Shown here: piece after piece, positions 59,001 to 64,000 of the stretch
Layout of the letters: each line of letters starts with the position of its first letter
How positions within the stretch are numbered: the first letter of the stretch is position 1
Assembly: GCF_042678185.1 (NCBI RefSeq)
Contig: NZ_JBHUDQ010000002.1
Reading direction: 5' to 3' (one strand)
From: Ramlibacter ginsenosidimutans
Lineage (GTDB): Bacteria; Pseudomonadota; Gammaproteobacteria; Burkholderiales; Burkholderiaceae_C
Length of the DNA: 64,000 bases
The notes under the pieces: model-generated
Seen by the model: the letters and a program-made list of their open reading frames with translations, nothing else
What the model was told of the DNA's origin: nothing
Databases searched by the model: none
Translations under genes and position numbers: made by a program

Positions 59001-62000
59001 TCCGTCTCGGTCGGCCTCGCGTCCGGCGGCGGCGCGCTCGCGCACAACACCGCCACCGGCGACGCCCGCGTGAGCATCGGCGACGGCAGCGTGATCACCG
59101 CGCGCACGATCGTGATCTCCGCGGCGAACAACTTCGACAAGAGCCACTACGGCACCAACCTGGACACCGCGACCGTGGCGGTCGGCAGCATCTCGGTGCT
59201 GGTGAGCGAAACCCACGCCGGCACCAACGCCCACACGATGGACGCCAGCGTCGACATCGGCGCCGCGACGCTGCGCTCGAACGGCAGCAACGCCGATCCC
59301 GGCACCATCAAGATCGATGCGGACACCAGCGTCAATGCCATCGACAACGTCAAGACGCAGGCCTACGGCATCGTCGGCGTGACCCTCGGCTGGTCCCAGA
59401 TCGAGAGCGACACCCGCTCGAGCATCAACCTGAACGGCTCCACGCTGAAGGCGGATGCTGGCGACGTGAACCTCTCCACCAAGTCCGACGCGTACGGGCG
59501 CGCGATCACGGACACGACCATCGCCGTCGCGCTGACCGGCGCGGGCGGCTCCACGGCCACCGTGGACATCGACGCGCGCGACAACGTGAACGTGAACAAC
59601 GCGACCGTCAAGGGCCGCAACGTGAACCTGTACGCCGGCCGCGACGCTGGCGGCCAGATCAGCATCATCGACGCCGATACCGACGCCACGGTGCAGGCGT
59701 ACTCGCTGCTGCCTTCGATCGGCGTGCCGGTGTCGAACGTGACCATCAACGAGGTCAACGGCATCGCCGTCAACGGCAACTCGAAGGTGCAGTCGCTGGA
59801 GAACGTCACCCTGAGCGCCATCGAGGGCATCGGCGGCAACCAGCGCGGCCACGAGAAGGGCGACGTGCTGTCGCTGTCGCTCGTGCCGTACGGCGTGTCC
59901 GTTCCGGACAGCGCCTCGGTGAGCAGCAACGACACGGTGACGGTGGCGCCAACCTCCACCGTCGAAGCCGGCATCAACAACCAGACGCTCTTCTACGTCG
60001 AGCCGTTCACGCAGTCCGGCAACACCTACCACCTGCCCGGCCCGCTGGCCGGAGCGGATCCGACGGCGTCGCAGCGCACCGACCTGCTGAATCCCTCGGT
60101 CGGCCGGACCGCGCTGACCGTGGCGCAGAAGGCCGCACTGGGCCTGGATGCGGACATCTCGTACGAGTACGCGACGATCAACCTGGCCAGCATCCCGTTC
60201 AACATCAACACCGGCACGATCGTCCGGGTGGCCTCGGGGGCGAACAGCGGTGGCGTCGTCGGCGACTACTACCAGTTCCGTCCGGTCTCCGACAGCTCCA
60301 CGCCGATCACGCTGGAAAACGAGAACTTCGCCGACGGTTCGCGCTGGTTCCACATAGGCAGCACGCTGAGCGGCAACGACGTCAACAACTTCCCGATCAA
60401 GCCCGACGTCACGACATACGACAGCAACGTCACGCAGCTGCTGCTGAACCAGCTGAACGGCAAGTTCTACGTGATCAAGCCCGTCGAGATCGAGATCCCG
60501 ACGCTGGTCTACAAGAACCTGGGCAACATCCTGCTGGACCAGCGCGAGAAGGTGCTGTCCTGGATCGCGAGCCATGGCTCCAACGCGGACGCAGTGGCGC
60601 GCTACCAGGTGCAACTGGAACTGATCGACCAGGCGCTCGAGGACCTCGGGCTCACCACCGATGGCGGCCAGTCGGTCCGCCGCGACCTGGACATCATCTT
60701 CATCAACCTGCCGGGCGTCTATGCGGCGCCGGGTTCGGTGTTCATCGAAGCCAACTCGCCGTTCTGGGGCTTCGGCACGCCGCCGTCGAACATCCGCGCC
60801 CACGCAGGAGCGAAGATCGACATCCTGAACAACTCGCCGTTCACGATGACCGTGAACGACGCGGTGATCCGCGATACCAAGACGGTGACCAACGTCAACG
60901 GCGTGTACACGGTGCTCGACCCGGGCAACGTCTACTTCAACAACGTCAAGAAGACCTCGACGCCGGCAAACGGCTCCGACAAGACGATCTCGATCGTGCA
61001 GGTCAAGGCCTTCAGCGCCACCTCGTACGACGTCCCGCTGCCGCCCTCGGCCAGCTTCGACCAGGACATGTACATCGCGGGCGACGTGGTGAACGAGACC
61101 GGCAAGGTCACGATCAAGAACTTCGAGGGCAGCATCACGGTCTCCGGCGAGATCCGCGGCAACCCGATCGAGATCTACTCCGCCAAGGACTTCACCCTCA
61201 ACAGCGACGACTGGTTCCACACCGGCAAGGACCCGCGCCAGCTGGTGGACTTCGACGCGCTGCGCCGCACCGTGTACACCAACGACGGCACCTACAAGCA
61301 GCAGGCATATGCCAATGCCTCCAGCGTGATCGGCCTGGCGGCCGATGGCGTCACGCCGGTCAACGTCGGCCTCGACACTGCGATCGCCTCCCAGGGCGCG
61401 CGCATCCTCGCCCAGGGCACGATCGCCATCACGGCGCGCTTCCTCGACATCAACGGGCTGATCCAGAGCGGCGCGCAGAACGTCACGCTGCACGTCGACA
61501 ACACCTTCGTCGCTCCGGCGAACGGCCAGCTGATCGACACGGCCGGCCACACGGTGCAGGGCGTGAGCTTCGGCAGCGAGGCGGTTCCGGTCAAGGCGCA
61601 CTTCGACGCGGCGCTCGGCGCCATCGTCGTCGACGACCTCGCGCCCACCGGCGGCAACATCATCCTGGCCGGCCAGATCCTCAGCACGGGCGGCGGGCAG
61701 ATCGTCGCCGCGGCGGGCTACGCCAACGTCGACATCAACAACACGAGCGACTACCGCCTGATCGTCAACCGGGTCGACACCACGAAGAACCGCGTCGGCA
61801 AGATCACCATCATCGACACCGCCCGCATCGACACGGGCGCGACCGATGCCAAGACGGTGTACACCGTCGACGCCTCCGGCGTGAAGCGCGAGACCTTCAG
61901 CGGCCACCTGGTCACGGGCCAGCCCACCAGCGACGGCGACCAGATCAGCTCGATCAACTACACGTCCACCGGCGTCGCGACGGGCCTGACGAACGTCACC

Positions 62001-64000
62001 TGGGCACCGCGCACCGGCCTGCACTACGTCTGGACCGAAGGCCAGTCGCTGACGCAGACGACGATCACGCGCTACGAGAAGAACGTCTTCAATCTGTTCG
62101 GCGGCAGCACCGGCCTGGAAGACTGGCTGTCCGGCGACAACTCGTACGTCTGGCAGAAGATCATCCCGACCGATCCGCGCCCGCTGCTCGAGTCCGAGGC
62201 GCTGGCGATCGAGAGCGGCAGCGGCCCGACCGACAATCCAGCCTTCACCGATGGCGACGCCTACGGCCTGTCGTACATCCGCGAGCGCGACAAGGCAGTG
62301 CAGCTGTTCCCGGGCGCCACGACCGTGTGGGACGCGAGCCAGGGCGATGGCCACGTGGGCGGCTGGCGCTATGTCGGCCCGACCGACATCGGACAGGCGT
62401 ACGCCAAGATCACGCTGACGTCCACGGACTACAACAACGCCACCCTCTGGCAGGCGGACGCGACGCTCACCAAGCCGGCCACGGGCGGCAACCCGGCCAC
62501 CTATGCCAGCAACTTCGAGAACGAGACCGTCACGCCGGACCAGTGGACCGAAGGCGGCGGGTGGCTGCGGACCAAGACCTACATCACGGTGATCACGGAG
62601 GTCACCGGGCAGAAGGACTACTTCACCCACTCGCTGAAGGCGGATTACCCGGTCACGATCGGCTTCCGCAGCAACGACACCTCCACGGTCAACATCAGCA
62701 GCAGGAAGGACTTGCTGCTCCAGGGCAACATCATCACGCCGGACAACAAGGGCACGATCACTCTGACCTCCACCCAGGGCTCGGTCATCGGCAGCGACAG
62801 CGCAGCGGTCTTCAACGACGCACCGGACGTGTCGGCGCTCCTCGGCTCCGTGAAGCTGCTCGTGGAAGGCGGCAGTGCGCCCGGAACGCTGAACGTGCAT
62901 GCCGCAGGCAACATCACCGTCACCGGCATCGCCGACACCGACAACAGCCGGCTCAACCTAGGCCAGATCATCAGCACCGGCGGTGACGTGACGCTGGCTG
63001 CCGACAACGGCCTCTGGGCCGCGACCGGCAGCTCGCTGGTGCAGGGCAACAAGATCCAGCTGATGGCCACCGGCAGCGGCGCCGACATCGGCTCCTCCAA
63101 CGGCGCGACCCCGCTGCGCATCGACTCCGCCATCCTGAACAACGGCAAGGGCGGCCTCACGGCAATCGCGGCGGACGCGATCAACCTGGAGGAAACCACG
63201 GGCGACCTGACGCTGATCCGCGGCACGGGCGCCGCGCTGCTGCTGCCTGCCGTGCAGGCCGGCGGCAACGTCACGCTGACGGTGGACAGCGGCTCGATCT
63301 ACGACGGCATCAAGGAGCTCCCGCAGCTGGCCACGAGCGATCCGCTGACGCCGCAGCAGCAGCTCCTGAAGGACCAGCTCAATGGCCTGGCGCCCATCAG
63401 CTACACCAACGTCGTGGGTTCCGCGCTGGCGGCCACGACTACCACCGTGGGCTCCGACCTGGTGCTGGACCTCGGTAGCAGCGGCGCTTCGTTGAAGACC
63501 CAGGACAAGGTGCGCTACGACTTCAGCGTCTCGGGCACGCACCAGAACCCGCTGGGCGGCCTGGCGGGCGGCAACACCTACTATGTGATCGCCCTCGGGG
63601 GCGGCAAGGTCAAGCTCGCAGCGAGCGCCTCCGACGCGCAGCATGGCAACGCCATCACGCTCACGCAGGACAGCCAGACCGGCGTCAACCACCAGATCAA
63701 GCTGCTGGCGACGGCCAACTTCGACAGCGATCCCGCCAACGACATCAGCGACGACGCGTTCCAGCTGCCGGTGTCGCCGGGCCTGTTCAGCTATCTGTAC
63801 CCGCAGGCCAACTTCATCGGCCTGACGCCCGTCCAGAACTCGACCGAGGCCCTGAACGTGGTCGGCCAGCACGTCACGCTGACGGCGCATGGCGGCTCGA
63901 TCGGCCGCAGCCAGGCGCCGGCGGTGGTCGACCTGAGCGGCGGCTTCTCCGGGCTGAGCAATGCCAACAAGGTGCTGCTCGCCACCGCGAACGCCAGTGA
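47097..64000 (+). CDS. Giant LEPR-XLL, LktA-like filamentous adhesin (3' end beyond window)
   Basis: One frame stays open from the ATG at 47097 to the last base: at least 5,634 residues, with no stop in the window. The first 46 residues are basic and lack a classical signal peptide. They lead into FGLEAIEPRLLLSAD (residues 45-59), a LEPR-XLL motif found at the N-terminus of very large surface proteins. The rest is Gly/Ala/Ser/Thr/Asp-rich beta-solenoid-type sequence built on recurring 'GVGxSxAxNxxxxxTxAxIGxxAxV' rungs. At least six TGDxVxY...GGLxDGxxYYV modules and four hydrophilic linkers rich in K, S, Q, D (near 49695, 51180, 52955 and 56935) are inserted. From about 60,000 the texture changes to longer non-repetitive strands (e.g. 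VEIEIPTLVYKNLGNILL). It resembles leukotoxin LktA-family filamentous adhesins. It is probably exported and surface-bound; the secretion route is not visible. A GTG at 47058 is a possible earlier start. Confidence 0.9.
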   Translation, partial: MQPILSLREAFARSWVANQIRGVFGSVQPDLTSRSRRLRRHRPEFGLEAIEPRLLLSADLHYDHASPNGMTLTAISSTQLKLTETGNSSNVISTATLSGDTINISFDSSDLLGDPGLRADTVTIDMASLQALTPSGSGLTINFDGAGQDIFKDKVVLSGTGSYGFDLTVNAAADIQVASGASVTLTGGHDLALNSTQSSTGFANNLTSGQLSTMFTGVVGDTGYDFDFLADVDADIDVFGALSAHDIQLKSSSKIAIDNGGLGLGGLQLAFLYANSAANVNIDTGADITATGALSVSSKSDVSAIASLKGVASENTGSADAAVSVLILFSDAHSAVAHNADVDATGNFDLLSDNVVTASSLADGSLAGAGASLAVGWLDSSTSSTIGGDATVDAAGVNLKATSQNTMTVLAKATSGGATNGGSSTASKDALTKNNAKTSEGSVDFAGAVAVGTVLGTTEASVDTTQHVIATGALNVVATSANSANTTADGSTTSSGATGVGVAVGIGVGVLDNHAFLDGTGISAGSVNVSALTGTRSFDLVPADVSGGAINLAGGAHGLQTGDEIVYQHDGSASGELDNLDNNGHYFVNVQSDGKIKLYDNATDAKGGTATGLINVGTSTASATGHSFVTADKLNRFGLSAVAGASGGSTGVAGALAIGVVVSDTSALVKNGTVVTVTGGGNVTLTAENFIASTVSASGKQTGGSNVGVGGSLALNISETDTTAALENDASIAGAGDLTLDTSSKNAVDTHAVGGASNSGTAVTPVIAISVSDNDTSATLGTLTTGNTTLGDALNVHATHDGSVKTLAEGDTGSGKTGVGISLALSIGTDAAVVTTLRDLSAGGLINLGARTTSSNSGKAKASVAGGNEADKPAGGSADETEGGVNKKAKDNRQLAADQGTQKSGGKTKSTPSTDGASAETQSGKVQVAGAVAVTVTSATASATVPNALTIHAGTSSGTGVLTIQSENNTDSEAVADASTVMARTVHFDPTASGIVDASNDTIDLGASNGFSTGDKVIYRVPSGGTAVQGLADGHTYYVRMDVTKAKFFDTEAHAKASGSDGVVDIGSTPATGTVHGFEAGGGPTGTGVGIAVAVNVATLTNEALLGNGNVEADGLVVQALVPSAGGNQVDAFDAKATSGSSGADTGVAGALAINIGISRTTASIADGAHVTLHDGADVTLGATNKVSNAAAATGKQEGGGSIGVGASIALNIGETDTVAQIGDAVTFTTVDNVTLSATSQNKAATSAVGGSAGKTAVTPVIAISYMNNDTRAELVDTGTHDSAITFGGSLSANASHDGETLTDAKGDTESGDTGVGISIALTIANDSAVATTARDIVAGGGVQFVARTVSVNRATAHASVAGGKDDSSDSSKSPDKQVGNQEGFAQNRSSANGGKSSSTKQTDGAKSDTSSGSVSVAGAVAVTVGNSTSRASLPEGSHVTAGNAGTGALVLRGQNLTDSVATADGSAVTSSGGTGIGVAVSVNVGTVHNLATIGAGSTVSADGVTLEATQADREVDLTTTQVDLVDTSANTIFIGLGHTIKTGDKVTYHKGTGNVIGGLTDGHDYYARILDGGKIQLYDGASADEGEARAKAGGDTGLMHLTDQGTGTGHKLEYGGLFGFFQDNVTFDSAQTRVIDLADDNNLRTGDAVRYDNGGGATMGGLADEQTYYVIILDGNRAELAASREDALAGKAIKLTSAGSSSQKLFDATDSMRAEAKSGASGGDIGVAGSVAISVAHVDARAEIGYDEGTVNSTPVTLTLTGGDVDIHARSAAEGFVKAEPSGVTGGAQGKSVGVGASFALNILLADTIASLDDGEQMSGNTGHFLVSADADSAAFTTAENGASGGGTSVGASIGIAVVENTTQAHIGTDAGAPDTITLTGDLGATASLDSTVVTTGSGTAAGKSAAVGVGLALNIVFNDTEASVARNFTGAADVNVTATSTAVARAEGRAGASGASSKEKDGTTDSKNSQQETNAQSDSATQRAGTTKKPASDAQSSSTDSANQKSTSQSSQQASDGPSVAASIGVNYLEADTHASIAKDVVIHASGDLTVRSSAAADTIAQGLSTAVNTKADTGVAAGVSLNIALISNTASVGEDADITAGSIAVGAGMVGSEKNTFQSRALAGAASKQTAIGGSVSINYVDVETHASVGDRTSLHATAGDISVSATSHNEIQNVAGGAALSTESGGTGIGIAVALNIVNKLDTSAAIGADTTVHASGSVDVTANATLEPKSENLPVLGTVAISSFAAGVAGAAGGTAVGGSSSINIYLVDTEASIAGGADVTADTGNIDVSATDAITLFSAAGGIGASSGNAGVGIGLDVGVIVRSTTASVGTGATLQATAGDISVEASSHDDITSIAATFGLSTSGTGVAASIAVQVLTTDTEATVADGAGTTLTAGGDVKVEANADFKALMIGGAVGVGSSAGVGVANATLVHLDTVTARIGSANQVTSHGTGGVDVKATSTEDIISLTVAGGVASSAGIAVAPTINILTEDTTASIGAGATVNAQHAGFTGGGVTVLASDDTSIVSVAGSVGVGGSAGVAAGVDVLSFIKHTNAYIDSGVTSHVDKDVDVSAKNSETITSVAAGIAAGGSAGVGVNASVHVLDVTTRAFIGDDPDSLTPSLAGPGDVHARGSVRIAADDSTTLDKVVATVAAGGGAGVGAAATITVDTKKTQAFIGNGASVTGDGQTTGLGVTTGFGVSFGAPQNYKSVTFNAASASVVSAANDDIDLGPSSGLATGDYVIYHRGQDDANAEVGGLVDGRGYFVRNTGGNRFSLYDTKAHALAGGATGLVDITGTGTVNVDSDHNPLHSFETATPVIDSKDSSHVSSSDLHSAGKVHAPNVKSVDAKQDGSNAVDPASTGDRILTANSSTVKGVAISASNRDEVNTISAAVAGGGGAGVAVAAAVNVVNTDTKAYIGSGASVNSNQAGAASDQAVVVSANNDFHHLAVAAGLAIGGGAGVAPGVDVSVIHNDTEATLAGTVKAKGSILVGAHAKEDFLMVGLGVGGGTVGVGGGISVLSLSNTTYASILGHATAGGDAAVLSSDDTSVVIVSGGLGAGFVGVGASVGVLVIGKDTQAFVADGASVDAKGASGGTAGVYDGTLTGGNSATGFTTATRHGLIVQAASSENITHVAVAAGGGFVGVSGAVDVSVIGSDTSAYIGNANINQAGGNAGANPSQGVYVGAANRADILTFSGAVAGGFVGAAGAVNVGVLKNNVNASIHGGATVTAVGDVQVNALGIKKIDSYTLSGAGGFVGAAGAVSVWSIGDALSSGYKGNDGTNDDASSTNALQRDKQGGGKDTADHDAATQGETSSDLVAGNQGVGQFGSKVNMSGPNQSSDKRLAGVTNTGSSQLSAHKPTAVQVTSKLAAANSPIHGTSATIGAGAHITTGASGGIQVAANENLHFNMPMGAVGVGAVGIGASIGIVTIQNNVNAEVGRIEYNGETAGGSLSAGGAVNVKSTLYEKVDLLSVAGGGGAVGLGASVVVLNDHSTNQAKIDDWVHVDGASAVNVLATSTQAFTGKTIGAALGAAAIGASFIRINDDGYTHAQIGDHALIGNAAQVGSVDVEASSQVDVDSQAYGMAGGGVGVTVNFSFVDVTPGVVASIGSSSTVKAAGDVTVAAASDMDASSKVLGVALSIGGSVAGSFSRSEVSPIDHAYVGANSNVTTTGGNVTVRAGHNTGKANRGAKSSAFAGSGGALLGAAGAIAWSNSGASVEADTGAGSTINADQTVAVSADATQTATAKGAGLGGGFVGIGLSGAEANIGGSAQAHVDGSVGADNLNITASNHNNADSSSAALAGGLIAVAVNYSHADIASNASARIGGGAHITTTYDVNVLASAQNVAHAAGLGVTVGGIAIGGMETSATVGQGEDVDEVVASLDGGAHIDSARYVTLKAVNSNTLTVEGQSAGGGALIVTGSDASTTSDQSAAVHIGTNVVVNASSFTLQAINTQSQDSSSDSVSVGLASGGGALAHNTATGDARVSIGDGSVITARTIVISAANNFDKSHYGTNLDTATVAVGSISVLVSETHAGTNAHTMDASVDIGAATLRSNGSNADPGTIKIDADTSVNAIDNVKTQAYGIVGVTLGWSQIESDTRSSINLNGSTLKADAGDVNLSTKSDAYGRAITDTTIAVALTGAGGSTATVDIDARDNVNVNNATVKGRNVNLYAGRDAGGQISIIDADTDATVQAYSLLPSIGVPVSNVTINEVNGIAVNGNSKVQSLENVTLSAIEGIGGNQRGHEKGDVLSLSLVPYGVSVPDSASVSSNDTVTVAPTSTVEAGINNQTLFYVEPFTQSGNTYHLPGPLAGADPTASQRTDLLNPSVGRTALTVAQKAALGLDADISYEYATINLASIPFNINTGTIVRVASGANSGGVVGDYYQFRPVSDSSTPITLENENFADGSRWFHIGSTLSGNDVNNFPIKPDVTTYDSNVTQLLLNQLNGKFYVIKPVEIEIPTLVYKNLGNILLDQREKVLSWIASHGSNADAVARYQVQLELIDQALEDLGLTTDGGQSVRRDLDIIFINLPGVYAAPGSVFIEANSPFWGFGTPPSNIRAHAGAKIDILNNSPFTMTVNDAVIRDTKTVTNVNGVYTVLDPGNVYFNNVKKTSTPANGSDKTISIVQVKAFSATSYDVPLPPSASFDQDMYIAGDVVNETGKVTIKNFEGSITVSGEIRGNPIEIYSAKDFTLNSDDWFHTGKDPRQLVDFDALRRTVYTNDGTYKQQAYANASSVIGLAADGVTPVNVGLDTAIASQGARILAQGTIAITARFLDINGLIQSGAQNVTLHVDNTFVAPANGQLIDTAGHTVQGVSFGSEAVPVKAHFDAALGAIVVDDLAPTGGNIILAGQILSTGGGQIVAAAGYANVDINNTSDYRLIVNRVDTTKNRVGKITIIDTARIDTGATDAKTVYTVDASGVKRETFSGHLVTGQPTSDGDQISSINYTSTGVATGLTNVTWAPRTGLHYVWTEGQSLTQTTITRYEKNVFNLFGGSTGLEDWLSGDNSYVWQKIIPTDPRPLLESEALAIESGSGPTDNPAFTDGDAYGLSYIRERDKAVQLFPGATTVWDASQGDGHVGGWRYVGPTDIGQAYAKITLTSTDYNNATLWQADATLTKPATGGNPATYASNFENETVTPDQWTEGGGWLRTKTYITVITEVTGQKDYFTHSLKADYPVTIGFRSNDTSTVNISSRKDLLLQGNIITPDNKGTITLTSTQGSVIGSDSAAVFNDAPDVSALLGSVKLLVEGGSAPGTLNVHAAGNITVTGIADTDNSRLNLGQIISTGGDVTLAADNGLWAATGSSLVQGNKIQLMATGSGADIGSSNGATPLRIDSAILNNGKGGLTAIAADAINLEETTGDLTLIRGTGAALLLPAVQAGGNVTLTVDSGSIYDGIKELPQLATSDPLTPQQQLLKDQLNGLAPISYTNVVGSALAATTTTVGSDLVLDLGSSGASLKTQDKVRYDFSVSGTHQNPLGGLAGGNTYYVIALGGGKVKLAASASDAQHGNAITLTQDSQTGVNHQIKLLATANFDSDPANDISDDAFQLPVSPGLFSYLYPQANFIGLTPVQNSTEALNVVGQHVTLTAHGGSIGRSQAPAVVDLSGGFSGLSNANKVLLATANAS
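48699..63710 (+). repeat. Six dispersed copies of a ~90-residue TGDxVxY/YYV module
   Basis: Copies at about 48699-48983, 50055-50335, 51638-51945, 51970-52225, 55239-55550 and 63411-63710. Shared features in order: IDLxxxxGLxTGDxVxY, a short variable loop, GGLxDGxxYYVxxxxGxKxxLYD, then a Gly/Ala-rich stretch ending with TGLxxI-type. Copies 3 and 4 are nearly adjacent. Protein-level similarity is clear while DNA has diverged, so these are old duplications. Confidence 0.85.
49050..51720 (+). repeat. Two tandem ~1.49-kb super-repeats in the giant adhesin
   Basis: The segment from GVAGALAI at 49050 to about 50050 matches in order the segment from GVAGALAI at 50538 to about 51640, offset 1488-1491 bases (~497 codons). 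Shared landmarks: GKQ.GGSxxGVGxSxALNIxETDT, VGG...TAVTPVIAIS, GDTxSGxTGVGIS (49524 and 51015), KASVAGG/HASVAGG, a polar linker, then VAGAVAVTV. Each ends at a TGDKVxY module. Confidence 0.85.

Noticed and set aside
48699..63710. Possible CRISPR or satellite-type repeat array
   Set aside because: Repeats are protein-level, long, irregularly spaced and in one coding frame; no short identical repeats with spacers anywhere in the window.

Overview
The window is high-GC (roughly 65-70%), densely packed chromosomal DNA. Its gene content points to a betaproteobacterium of the Burkholderiales, most likely Comamonadaceae (Ramlibacter/Variovorax-like). The reasons are the aerobic benzoyl-CoA (box) genes with a BoxR regulator, a cysI-DUF934-cysHDN sulfur operon beside mnmC and yggX, a MalQ-TreY fusion in a glycogen/trehalose operon, and a LEPR-XLL giant adhesin. 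The genus is an inference from content, not from a search.

Layout. 1-4105 (+): the end of an archaic chaperone-usher pilus operon (chaperone cut by the window edge, usher, SCPU-domain pilin). 4197-5037 (-): a small SpoIIAA/STAS-like protein, then tRNA-Asn with its own terminator. 5104-6607 (-): ferredoxin FdxA and a thioredoxin-reductase-like ferredoxin-NADP reductase. 6702-11901 (-): assimilatory sulfate reduction operon cysI-DUF934-cysH-cysD-cysN. 12114-15085: a tandem receiver-like protein, mnmC, and yggX with a duplicated 3' end. 15193-18603: sulfate-binding protein, FMN reductase, and a divergent azoR/LysR pair.

18600-32485 (-): six tightly coupled genes, glgB-glgC-glgX-treZ-malQ/treY-glgA. 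Together they make ADP-glucose and branched glycogen, debranch it, and turn maltooligosaccharides into trehalose. 32784-43953: an aromatic catabolism island with a branched-chain/aromatic ABC transporter (livKHMGF), benzoate-CoA ligase, a flavodoxin, the BoxR repressor, boxC and boxB. The reductase gene boxA is not in the window. Four copies of a dispersed palindromic repeat lie inside this island. 43954-45862 (-): a two-gene TRAP permease. 45968: tRNA-Pro. 46061-46897 (-): an unrecognised protein.

47097-64000 (+): one uninterrupted reading frame of more than 5,630 codons that runs off the window. It begins with a LEPR-XLL motif and continues as a repetitive beta-rich, LktA-like filamentous adhesin. 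It contains at least six copies of a TGDxVxY...GGLxDGxxYYV module and a 1.49-kb internal duplication. This is the most unusual object in the window. No CRISPR array, insertion sequence or prophage was seen.
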